Shown piece by piece: positions 25,172 through 32,260 of a stretch of 36,548 bases of DNA. Both the position numbers and the translations under genes were made by a program. The DNA is from Kiritimatiellia bacterium (GTDB lineage: Bacteria > Verrucomicrobiota > Kiritimatiellia > RFP12 > UBA1067). The first letter of the stretch is position 1. Each line of letters opens with the position of its first letter. The notes under the pieces are model-generated. The model did not search any database. It worked only from the letters and a program-made list of their open reading frames with translations, and was not told the origin of the DNA. The stretch covers positions 1-36,548 of the forward strand of contig JAEDKA010000037.1 in NCBI GenBank assembly GCA_016296065.1, read 5' to 3'.

Positions 25172-26620
25172 TTACCTAAATAATTTAAAAGCTGGCTGAA
25201 TTGCTTCCCTTGTGCCCGTCATCCGCTGAACGAAAACAGCGTCATTCGTGAAAGTGTCTGTATTTGAGATAAACACCCACGAATCATCCTGCAATTTATG
25301 AACAACTCCCGGCGAACGAGACGGAAATGTCGTCAGTTTCTTCGTCGTGCTAAAATCAGGGAACGACCACAGGAATGCCTTCTCTCCTTTGTGCGGGACT
25401 TCGACAATTCTTATTCGATACCGCGGCTTGCCGTCACAGGCCTGCTGTTCGTATTCAAATAAAAGCGCATAATACCAAGATTCCGCTCCTCTATGCAAAA
25501 TCGACATCGGCACATAGTCTTTCGCTTGATGGATGTCATCGCCGAAAAACTCTTTTAGGTCAAAAACCTGCCAGTCCGAATCGTTCTTGCGAATTCGAAA
25601 GATTTTCCACTTAAAGAAATCATAAATAACCCCTTCCCCCTCCACGAATTCATGCCCAAGTTCACTATCTGAAAATTTCTCTTCCATCCCATGCAACTCG
25701 ATCGACCAGTCATGCCTTCCCAAAACATCTTTGCCAAGCGATATAATCTTATTCGACAAAGCGCAATCCCAATCCGCATAAGCATTCTGCGTTACATTTG
25801 AATCACAACATGGCAACACCTGGCAACAGTGAGCCTTCATTTTCCAAAGCTCGCGAGATTCCGACACCCAAGCATTAGACGAGACCCGCACATCTTTCCC
25901 GTTATTCCGCGATGAGTGTAAACTATATCTCGTCCTGACGTCAGAAGTGTCTAGCTCGTCGAACAATACTCGCCCGCCAGAAAGACAAGTATACCCTTTA
26001 AGGCGTGATGGAACAGGCCATAGAGATCCGATCCCCTTATTCCAAAGCAACAGCCCCCAATTATTGGTCTTTCCAGTAGCACATTGAAAAGCAAAGCCTT
26101 CGCCGTCTGGGAAAACGGCCCGCTCAAAATCCGACAACGCCCCACGTAGAGTCATTCCATGCAAATCGCGAGTAATGTCCACAACCTTCTGCGTTGGATC
26201 GGAAATGCACATAAAAGCCGCCTTTGGATATGGCCTTTGATCATATGCGAACAGGAACGAACCCAAACCAACCATGCAGAATCCAGTCGGAATAACACTG
26301 CTGTAGCAAGTGTCAGCCCGGCGAATTGATTTTACAACCGGTTCATGAACGCCGTTAAAATCATATCTTGCGACTATCGGTCGAACCACAAAATTAGTCT
26401 CATCCTTTTCATATTTTATCTTCATTGCCACGGCCAAGCTATTCGACTCGAAAAAGTAATTCCAATCAAACGAAGTAAGAATCCAGGCGTTGGCTTCGCA
26501 ATCTTGTGCGGACAGCAACTCGGATTCCGCAAGGTAATCTTGATACACGATCTCTCCTGAAAAACACATGGAGAAAAGCATCACGGCCAGCAGAAAAGAC
26601 ACCCACATAATAGTTCTCAT
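25172..26620 (-). CDS. Secreted protein of unknown function (482 aa)
   Basis: The N-terminus MRTIMWVSFLLAVMLFSMCF is a signal peptide, possibly a lipoprotein type because Cys lies near the cleavage region. The rest is soluble, rich in aromatic and Cys residues (for example KMKAHCCQVLPCCDSN). Repeating beta-like stretches could form a propeller (AVFPDGEGFAFQC, WVFISNTDTF), but I recognise no family. GAAAGG lies 6 nt before the ATG. Composition is AT-rich. It is followed by the 45-aa frame and DUF3592, probably in one transcript started from repeat R1 copy B. Confidence 0.7.
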   Translation of the reverse strand: MRTIMWVSFLLAVMLFSMCFSGEIVYQDYLAESELLSAQDCEANAWILTSFDWNYFFESNSLAVAMKIKYEKDETNFVVRPIVARYDFNGVHEPVVKSIRRADTCYSSVIPTGFCMVGLGSFLFAYDQRPYPKAAFMCISDPTQKVVDITRDLHGMTLRGALSDFERAVFPDGEGFAFQCATGKTNNWGLLLWNKGIGSLWPVPSRLKGYTCLSGGRVLFDELDTSDVRTRYSLHSSRNNGKDVRVSSNAWVSESRELWKMKAHCCQVLPCCDSNVTQNAYADWDCALSNKIISLGKDVLGRHDWSIELHGMEEKFSDSELGHEFVEGEGVIYDFFKWKIFRIRKNDSDWQVFDLKEFFGDDIHQAKDYVPMSILHRGAESWYYALLFEYEQQACDGKPRYRIRIVEVPHKGEKAFLWSFPDFSTTKKLTTFPSRSPGVVHKLQDDSWVFISNTDTFTNDAVFVQRMTGTREAIQPAFKLFR

Positions 26621-26636
26621 AGTCGACCTTTCAGAT

Positions 26637-26786
26637 TTATTTCTTTTTACAAGGACATAGCGAACAGCCGCTTATAATTTCACGTCCCACAGGACCACGA
26701 GATTTTATCTCATCATAATCAAAGCATCGCTCAGTTTTTGGGCCAGGGACCACGAAGGAATGTTGTTTTTCACCCATTATTGTCAT
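26637..26786 (-). CDS. 49-aa Cys-tailed small frame
   Basis: ATG 26786 opens a frame beginning MTIMGEKQHSFVVPGPK and ending CSLCPCKKK. It stops 16 nt before the secreted 482-aa gene. There is no Shine-Dalgarno sequence. The frame upstream is closed by the TAA that also ends the R1 copy B frame. It could be a small protein or a leftover C-terminus placed before an exported protein, as elsewhere in this region. Confidence 0.35.
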   Translation of the reverse strand: MTIMGEKQHSFVVPGPKTERCFDYDEIKSRGPVGREIISGCSLCPCKKK

Positions 26787-26860
26787 AGTGACGGTATAGC
26801 ACAGAATAACTCTTTATTTTGCGGGGCACGTCTTGACGAGCGTCTGATTGCCATCGTCGT

Positions 26861-26952
26861 CGAGCGACGTGCGCTTGCCTTCTGCGTTGTATGTCATGCG
26901 GTTTCTGGCAATAGTATACCAAATTCCGTCGATGTACGTCTCGGTTCTCTGC
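26861..26952 (-). repeat. Repeat R1, copy B (about 92 bp)
   Basis: Second copy of the repeat at 22518-22609. Here the minus-strand frame continues after the repeat as DDDGNQTLVKTCPAK and stops near 26818. Upstream the frame is closed within about 15 codons, so it is a fragment, not an intact gene. Confidence 0.75.
26913..26921 (-). promoter_or_regulatory. Extended -10 inside repeat R1 copy B
   Basis: TGGTATACT on the minus strand, identical to the site in copy A. It would start a transcript reading through 26786 and the secreted/DUF3592 gene set. Function is inferred from the motif and from the same placement in both copies. Confidence 0.45.
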
Positions 26953-26976
26953 TCAAGAATTTCGGGACCTCACATT

Positions 26977-27058
26977 GTTCCGTCGCGGAGCGACGGAACC
27001 CCTATGGGCAGCGGAGCGGCTGGGACGCATAAAGGGGGTCCGTCGCTCCGCGACGGAC
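26977..27058. repeat. REP/BIME-like pair of inverted hairpins
   Basis: Two hairpins, 26977-26999 (stem GTTCCGTCGC, loop GGA) and 27038-27058 (stem GTCCGTCGC, loop TCC), are reverse complements of each other over 19 bp. They flank a short spacer that itself begins ACCCC and ends GGGGGT. Nested inverted palindromes of this size resemble REP/BIME elements or a small MITE. No transposase is nearby. Confidence 0.6.
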
Positions 27059-27246
27059 ATTCACAATCCTCGCAAGAAATCAAACAATCGGGAGCATGCG
27101 AGTGTGGCGAATGGAATGTGGCTTTGGGGTTAACCGCTCCACGCCCTTTCTACCCACTCTACCCGGCTAAGCCCCTCTGCGCTCTCAGCTTCTCTCGGCA
27201 CTCGCTTCGCTCGGCTTGGTCGCTTCCCTATGGGTCGCGCCCACCC

Positions 27247-27465
27247 TCAAGGGGCGGTTACGCGCCTCTGCGTGAGATATCTTGAAGCGGCGAGACGCCG
27301 CTTCCCCCAGTCAAACGGCCACCATGACGGCCGAGCGACGGCGTCGATCTTCCCGCCGATGGCCTGGATCTTCCCGCCGAAAAACGACAGTATCTTCTCC
27401 AATATGTCTGTGCAATACCTGCACGCGCCCTCCCCCGAGTGCGCGGTTGTCTGTAGCAAATTCAT
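27247..27465 (-). CDS. 72-aa small protein, unknown
   Basis: From ATG 27465 the frame reads MNLLQTTAHSGEGACRYC, then an amphipathic DILEKILSFFGGKIQAIGG and a WWPFDW motif. GC-rich codon use resembles the core genome. A TTG start at 27492 with AAAGGGG upstream is an alternative. A perfect 9-bp inverted repeat with a 3-nt loop (27284-27304) lies within the 3' part. A -10 (27563-27571) lies about 100 bp upstream. No family is recognised. Confidence 0.4.
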   Translation of the reverse strand: MNLLQTTAHSGEGACRYCTDILEKILSFFGGKIQAIGGKIDAVARPSWWPFDWGKRRLAASRYLTQRRVTAP

Positions 27466-27804
27466 CAACTCTCCGCATACTATTTCCCCCAATATCCCCT
27501 TTTGTTCCCCTTTTCGCCGCGCCCGGGGTCACCCCCCATGTTCCCGCGCACAACGGGCGGATATGATACCAAATTCAGGAGCAAAATTGAGACACGAGTT
27601 ATTAACAGATATCAACAACGGGGATATGTGTGGTTTTAGTCGCAGACGCCGCAGAATTTGCGGCCGATTCCGATTGTCGTCGCCTCCCGCCTGGGACTAG
27701 ACATTGGCGCATTACAGATTCCCAGACCATGCGGGCGACAATCGAAATCGTCCGCGAATCGACACATGGCGTTCAGTGTCCACCCCCACAGCTTGCACCG
27801 TATT
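27466..27804. other. Intergenic region after the cassette array
   Basis: About 340 bp between the last cassette gene and the 72-aa frame. It holds the -10 at 27563-27571 and a short hairpin, GCCGCA/TGCGGC, at 27648-27664 without a T-run. No copy of the hydrolase tail is present after the last cassette gene. I see nothing else. Confidence 0.5.
27563..27571 (-). promoter_or_regulatory. Extended -10 upstream of the 72-aa frame
   Basis: TGGTATCAT on the minus strand, preceded by TTT as at the moxR promoter. It would initiate near 27556, giving a leader of about 90 nt before ATG 27465. Confidence 0.4.
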
Positions 27805-28785
27805 TTAACGTGCGTGGTCGATCTTCGGTTCCAGGTTCGTATCGTTGGGGGTTGGGTTGAAAACTCCCGAAAGCCTAATTGTAGGATTACCATCCCAGCT
27901 TGCATCTACATCAAAAGCATGAATATAACCATAACATGCAGAGGAAAGCCTCTTGTCCGCATCAATAATTGCCCTAGTTCTCGTGACAAGAACCGTGTCA
28001 CGGCCGAAAAGAACGCCTCCTGAAAATTGCCCAGTTTTTTGACGTTTGTCGGTAAATGCTTTCACGACAGAATATGAATTATCTTTGTTTGCTTCGTAGA
28101 CATAAGGATATTCACTCTCATCAGCGCGCGCCGACAAATACGCCCCTTCAAATTGTCCATTGAACCGCATAACAGCCGTACACCGTCCAGAACTGATTGG
28201 CGGTTTCCCATCCCAATCCACAAGCAGTTCAAAATCTTTTCGCAATCCCGTTCCATACGGTCTTACAAAATCTCCTTGTTGCATGTCCACACCGACCCAT
28301 ATATTTGTATCAGGGATTTCTCTACCGTTGCCAAAACCAAATTTACACAATTCTGAAGGATTATGAATTTTCCTGAGCAAAAGATGTCTCGTCTCCCCAT
28401 ATGGAAGCCATTTTCCGTCTTTCACATCATGTTCGTGCCCCATCGCAGCAAAACATAGCCTCTGAAAAGTTTTATAGTATCCATTCTTTGAAACAAAAAT
28501 CTCAATCTCGTCACCGCAAGTCTTCCCCTCCAAGACAAACACGCCGTTGGTGTCGGTCGTTCCATCGATCCAAGTTCCCAGCGGACGGAAGTTCATGCCG
28601 AGATACGCCTTTATCTTTGCGTCTGGCACAGGCGTCCCGTCATCATCCTGGATGTGCAACTCGATCTTCATCTGCGCTCCATTGCGACGCGCGTCACGAT
28701 AGACAGGATCTTTCTTCAATGTCACTAGGGCCGCAACCTGCAATGCATACAGCGAAATCAAAACAGCTGCACAGTACTTTTTCAT
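27805..28785 (-). CDS. Cassette protein C1: exported carboxypeptidase-regulatory-like protein
   Basis: This 326-aa protein has a signal peptide (MKKYCAAVLISLYALQVAAL). A conserved N-terminal beta domain of about 80 residues follows (DDDGTPVPDAKIKAYLG, TTDTNGVFVLEGKTCGDEIE), the pattern of carboxypeptidase-regulatory/transthyretin-like domains. A variable C-terminal half follows. The end (GVFNPTPNDTNLE) is shared with the other cassettes. Its C-terminal half resembles C3 (class II: YGYIHAFDV, VDWDGKP). ATG 28785 overlaps the TGA of an upstream hydrolase-tail copy, which also supplies AAAGGAAA. It may bind or neutralise the hydrolase encoded upstream; this is inference. It is the last gene of the array. 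Confidence 0.75.
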   Translation of the reverse strand: MKKYCAAVLISLYALQVAALVTLKKDPVYRDARRNGAQMKIELHIQDDDGTPVPDAKIKAYLGMNFRPLGTWIDGTTDTNGVFVLEGKTCGDEIEIFVSKNGYYKTFQRLCFAAMGHEHDVKDGKWLPYGETRHLLLRKIHNPSELCKFGFGNGREIPDTNIWVGVDMQQGDFVRPYGTGLRKDFELLVDWDGKPPISSGRCTAVMRFNGQFEGAYLSARADESEYPYVYEANKDNSYSVVKAFTDKRQKTGQFSGGVLFGRDTVLVTRTRAIIDADKRLSSACYGYIHAFDVDASWDGNPTIRLSGVFNPTPNDTNLEPKIDHAR

Positions 28786-28946
28786 TTCAGGTTTCCTTTC
28801 TCAACTGCTTTGTCGCAGAACTTGAAGTTATAGAAATACGCGACGTCCTTCATGTCGGAATGGCACCATCGTCCGGGGTATAGGGTACGAATTGGCCAAC
28901 CATTTTGGCGTCCGACTTCATTTGCGGAGTTGCAATTAAACGAACG
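28782..28946 (-). pseudogene. Displaced hydrolase C-terminal tail (54 codons) before C1
   Basis: The frame reads RSFNCNSANEVGRQNGWPIR, then GRWCHSDMKDVAYFYNFKF, ending VEKGNLK-stop. It matches the last residues of the hydrolase gene at 33226 (NGWPIRSNYSGRWCHSDMKD). It keeps the putative catalytic His but lacks a start codon. It begins 4 bp after the C2 stop. Its last codons contain the ribosome site and overlap the C1 start as ATGA. Nearly identical DNA lies at 32092-32256. Confidence 0.8.
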
Positions 28947-28950
28947 TCGG

Positions 28951-29931
28951 TCAACGTTGCCGCTTCGGCACCTTCGGCTCCAGGTTCGTGTCGTTGGGGG
29001 TTGGGTTGAAGACGCCTGTTACACAAAAGCCGCCATACCCGCCATTTTTGCACGTGAAAGCAATATCGCTAATCATCGAATAATTTGCTGAGGACAACAT
29101 TCCACCAGGCGAAACCTTGCATCTGCTCCGAACTACCCAGCACTTTAAGCGATTAAAAGATATCCCCTTGTGCTCGCCCCCCGTCTGGACACTATCTGAA
29201 AACTCTGCACTTGTGAGAAAATCCGAAGCAACCAATGCATCATAGGGACCTTTAAAATCGCTCTCTGCATTGATATCACATGGGCAATATCCACTAAAAG
29301 GTTCTGTAAACCTGATTTTGACAACCATGCCCGAATAGCGGGGTAACCATTCGCCATTCCAGTCTATATAAACCTCAAAATCAGATTCTTTACCCTTGCC
29401 GTATGGAGCGACATAATCATTTTCCTTAATATCGTAGCCTATCCATTTATTGATTGACTTTGTGTAGTTAAATTTCAGAAAATCTTCATGTGGCATATCT
29501 ATCGGGTTGCGAATATTCCTGAGAATGATTCGTATTCTTGATCCATAAGGCTGCCATTTCCCTTCAAACACTTCGTGTTCCGCTCCCATTGTGGCATACG
29601 AGAGATTCAGCCTAGAATCATAGTAGCCATTCTTAGAAACATGCACCTCAATCTCGTCGCCGCAGGTCTTCCCCTCCAAGACAAACACGCCGTTGGTGTC
29701 GGTCGTTCCATCGATCCAAGTTCCCAGCGGACGGAAGTTCATGCCGAGGTACGCCTTTATCTTTGCGTCCGGCACAGGCGTCCCGTCGTCATCAGCAATG
29801 TGCAGCTCAAACTTGGTCTGCGCACCATTGCGACGCGCGTCACGATAGACTGGGTCTTTCTTCAACGTCGCAAGGGCCGCAACCTGCAATGCAGACAGCG
29901 AAATTAAAACAGCTGCACAGTACCTTTTCAT
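28951..29931 (-). CDS. Cassette protein C2: exported carboxypeptidase-regulatory-like protein
   Basis: This 326-aa protein starts at ATG 29931 (MKRYCAAVLISLSALQVAAL), the signal peptide shared with C1 and C3. The frame extends 10 codons further upstream but lacks a ribosome site there. The N-terminal beta domain is almost identical to C1, C3 and C5. The C-terminal half belongs to class I with C4 and C5 (KCWVVRSRCKV, FSGYCPCDINAESDFKGPY). It ends EPKVPKRQR exactly as C5 does, and both are followed by the same tail fragment, so C2-C1 and C5-C4 junctions are recent duplicates. Role inferred as for C1. Confidence 0.75.
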   Translation of the reverse strand: MKRYCAAVLISLSALQVAALATLKKDPVYRDARRNGAQTKFELHIADDDGTPVPDAKIKAYLGMNFRPLGTWIDGTTDTNGVFVLEGKTCGDEIEVHVSKNGYYDSRLNLSYATMGAEHEVFEGKWQPYGSRIRIILRNIRNPIDMPHEDFLKFNYTKSINKWIGYDIKENDYVAPYGKGKESDFEVYIDWNGEWLPRYSGMVVKIRFTEPFSGYCPCDINAESDFKGPYDALVASDFLTSAEFSDSVQTGGEHKGISFNRLKCWVVRSRCKVSPGGMLSSANYSMISDIAFTCKNGGYGGFCVTGVFNPTPNDTNLEPKVPKRQR

Positions 29932-29997
29932 TTCAGGTTTCCTTTCTCTACTGACGGGCATGCCGAAACAGTACGTGACAACGACTTTCTGGCAGTC
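29928..29997 (-). pseudogene. Minimal hydrolase-tail remnant before C2
   Basis: Only the last seven codons of the tail (VEKGNLK-stop) are recognisable. Upstream sequence (SLSRTVSACPS) no longer matches. Exactly the part that carries GAGAAAGGAAACC and the ATGA overlap is kept, as expected if that short stretch is needed to translate C2. Confidence 0.65.
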
Positions 29998-31005
29998 TCA
30001 TTTTGATCCTGACGGTGTATATATCGGATTATTAAGGCTCTTACTTTCCAGGCACTTAGGCTCGAGGTTGAGATCGTTCGGAACGGAGTTGAATACCCCG
30101 CTATAGTCAATTCGAGCATGAGATGACTTTGATGGGTATACATCAAGCCTACGTATGTAGCCATAATGCGCAACGACAGTTTCTTCTTTTTCTTTCACGA
30201 CACATCGCGTTTTAGTCACAAAATAACGATCTTCGGGGAACGGGGCGTGCGTTTCGAAGAAATCGCCGTCCCTGTTGATAGTCGCAAAAGATGCCAACAA
30301 CAAAGCATTTGTGTCTGCTCTGTAGCTGAACTTATATGCACTTTCGGCAATCTTGTCTGAAAAATAACCACCACTTCCTTTTGCACTAAAACGAATCTCA
30401 GCCTTACACATGCTACAACTATCGGCAGACCGTCCATCCCATTCAACGAAAACCTCAAAATCGGGCACTTTCCCCATGCCAAGTGGCGCGACAAAATCCC
30501 CCAACTCCATGTCAAACCCAATCCAAGTGTTAGTACATGGTACATCCACCCACTTCTCTATATTGGCAAGGTGACATGGATTTACAATTTCCCGAAGAGG
30601 AATCTTCTCCGCCGCGCCGTACGGCTGCCACTTGCCGTCCTTCACGTCGCGCTCCTCGCCCATCTTGGCGTAGCGGTATATCACATGCGAACCATAGTAT
30701 CCGTCTTTTGCAACAAAAACCTCAATCTCATCGCCACAGGTCTTCCCCTCCAAGACAAACACGCCGTTGGTGTCGGTCGTTCCATTGATCCAGGTTCCCA
30801 GCGGACGGAAGTTCATGCCGAGGTACGCCTTTATCTTTGCGTCCGGCACAGGCGTCCCGTCATCGTCATGAATGTGCAACTCGATTTTCGTCTGCGCACC
30901 ATTGCGACGCGCGTCACGATAGGCAGGGTCCTTCTTCAACGTCGCAAGGGCCGAAACCTGCAATGCAGACAGCGAAATCAAAACAGCTGCACAGTACTTT
31001 TTCAT
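29998..31005 (-). CDS. Cassette protein C3: exported carboxypeptidase-regulatory-like protein
   Basis: This 335-aa protein has the C1/C2-type signal peptide (MKKYCAAVLISLSALQVSAL). The conserved beta domain continues into a segment shared almost exactly with C5 (GYYGSHV, YAKMGEERDVKDGKWQPYG). The C-terminal half is class II, like C1 (YGYIRRLDVY, GVFNSVPNDLNLEPK), with a private 15-residue extension (SKSLNNPIYTPSGSK). This mix of C5-like and C1-like segments shows recombination between copies. ATG 31005 overlaps the TGA of a degraded tail. Role inferred as for C1. Confidence 0.75.
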   Translation of the reverse strand: MKKYCAAVLISLSALQVSALATLKKDPAYRDARRNGAQTKIELHIHDDDGTPVPDAKIKAYLGMNFRPLGTWINGTTDTNGVFVLEGKTCGDEIEVFVAKDGYYGSHVIYRYAKMGEERDVKDGKWQPYGAAEKIPLREIVNPCHLANIEKWVDVPCTNTWIGFDMELGDFVAPLGMGKVPDFEVFVEWDGRSADSCSMCKAEIRFSAKGSGGYFSDKIAESAYKFSYRADTNALLLASFATINRDGDFFETHAPFPEDRYFVTKTRCVVKEKEETVVAHYGYIRRLDVYPSKSSHARIDYSGVFNSVPNDLNLEPKCLESKSLNNPIYTPSGSK

Positions 31006-31093
31006 TTCAGGTTTCCTTTCTCAACCGCTTTGTCGCAGAGTTAAAGTTGAAACAATACGCGACATCATTCATGTCAGTGTCCGGCCTCGGCCT
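31002..31093 (-). pseudogene. Frameshifted hydrolase-tail remnant before C3
   Basis: The fragment encodes NDVAYCFNF in one frame and CDKAVEKGNLK-stop in another. Compared with the intact tails a single base is missing between them. The 3' end with the ribosome site and the ATGA overlap remains intact, while the coding part has decayed. Confidence 0.7.
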
Positions 31094-32095
31094 TTACTGC
31101 CTCTGCGGCTCGCACTGACGAATGAACTGGCGCGATCGATTGGCTATTTCCTCGTCTTCAAGATTCGTGTCGTTGGGCGTGGGGTTGAATGCGCTCAAAA
31201 AACAAAAACCAGCCATGCCGTCACGACTCCCTGATATTCCTGTGAAGCGAACAACTGTATAGTTAGCGGCAATCAGCCGCCCATTGTCATCAATCCTGCA
31301 CCTGCTCCTGACAACCCAGCATTTGGACTTGTCAAATGTTTGTCTAATACGTTTGCCGTCATATATATCATATAATTCCGCACTTTGAAAATATTCATTG
31401 CCTGGAGTCGCGTTATATGGCGTCGTCAGTTCACTTTCGCTGTTTATTGGGATTTCATAGTAGCCTGAATATGGCTGCGCGAACCTTATTTTCAGCCCAA
31501 TTTTCTTGCAATCTGGAAATCGCTTGCCATCCCAGTCCAAATACACGTCAAAATCACTCTTTTCGCCTTTCCCATGGGGAGCGACAAAATCATGTTTCTC
31601 TACATCAAAGCCTATCCAAGCTCCAAGCTGCCTTGTGAACTTATATTCAATTGCACTTTCAGAAATCAACCTCAATGGAGCTTTTACAGGACGCAAAAGA
31701 ATTTGCTGTTCACTTCCGTAGGGCTGCCATTTGCCATCACTGACATCATGTTCGGCATGCATCTGAATATACGTAATTCTCTTAGTGGAACCATAATAGC
31801 CCTTTTTGCCGACACGAAATTCAATGTAGTTTCCATTCGTCTTGCCTCTGACAACACACACTCCATTCGTGTCCGTCCTTCCATAAAACGAACGTGGTTC
31901 GGGCAAAATGTCGAATACCGCCCGCACGCTCGCATTCGTCACAGGCTCTCCGCTGTCATCCAAGACCTTTAGACACACTTCCGCCATCGCGCCGTTGTGC
32001 ATCGCCTTCAAGACATCAGCCTTAATCTCCCTGGCAGACGCGACAAATGGAAGCGCCATCGCGCAGAGTGCGGACACCCTTGCAACGTTGTTCAT
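31094..32095 (-). CDS. Cassette protein C4: divergent exported paralog
   Basis: This 333-aa protein is the most divergent member. The signal peptide is MNNVARVSALCAMALPFVAS. The beta domain keeps the pattern (DDSGEPVTNASV, TDTNGVCVVRGKT, GKKGYYGS), but its DNA differs throughout. The C-terminal half is class I, like C2 and C5 (FAQPYSGYYEIPINSES, KCWVVRSRCRI, AFNPTPNDTNLE). It ends with its own RQFIRQCEPQRQ. Although the gene is divergent, the tail fragment upstream is nearly identical to the one before C1. ATG 32095 overlaps that tail's stop. Role inferred as for C1. Confidence 0.75.
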   Translation of the reverse strand: MNNVARVSALCAMALPFVASAREIKADVLKAMHNGAMAEVCLKVLDDSGEPVTNASVRAVFDILPEPRSFYGRTDTNGVCVVRGKTNGNYIEFRVGKKGYYGSTKRITYIQMHAEHDVSDGKWQPYGSEQQILLRPVKAPLRLISESAIEYKFTRQLGAWIGFDVEKHDFVAPHGKGEKSDFDVYLDWDGKRFPDCKKIGLKIRFAQPYSGYYEIPINSESELTTPYNATPGNEYFQSAELYDIYDGKRIRQTFDKSKCWVVRSRCRIDDNGRLIAANYTVVRFTGISGSRDGMAGFCFLSAFNPTPNDTNLEDEEIANRSRQFIRQCEPQRQ

Positions 32096-32256
32096 TTCAA
32101 GTTTCCTTTCTCAGTTGCCTTTTCATAGAACTTGTAGTTATAGAAATATGCGACGTCCTTCATGTCGGAATGGCACCTTCGTCCGGGGTATAGGGTACGA
32201 ATTAGCCAACCATTTTGGCGTCCGACTTCATTTGCGGAGTTGCAATTAAACGAACG
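32092..32256 (-). pseudogene. Displaced hydrolase C-terminal tail (54 codons) before C4
   Basis: Same organisation as 28782-28946: it begins 4 bp after the C5 stop, reads RSFNCNSANEVGRQNGWLIR, then GRRCHSDMKDVAYFYNYKF, ending TEKGNLK-stop. The shared DNA runs from the EPKVPKRQR end of the preceding cassette gene through about 190 bp. The Trp before Cys-His is changed to Arg, consistent with relaxed coding constraint. Confidence 0.8.
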
Positions 32257-32260
32257 CCGG

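Larger units (their letters stand above)
26787..27246. other. Gene-poor stretch with R1 copy B and REP-like hairpins
   Basis: About 460 bp without a convincing gene. It contains repeat R1 copy B with its promoter (26861-26952), the paired hairpins (26977-27058), and roughly 190 bp of C- and T-rich sequence (27059-27246) in which I see no feature. Confidence 0.5.

Noticed and set aside
25172..26620. Beta-propeller enzyme assignment for the 482-aa secreted protein
   Set aside because: A few repeating beta-like segments are visible, but no blade motif or catalytic signature supports a specific family.
29932..29961. Ten-codon upstream extension of cassette gene C2 (MPVSRERKPE)
   Set aside because: It is the tail remnant read in another frame. 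The start shared with C1 and C3 at MK(K/R)YCAAV has the ribosome site and ATGA overlap.
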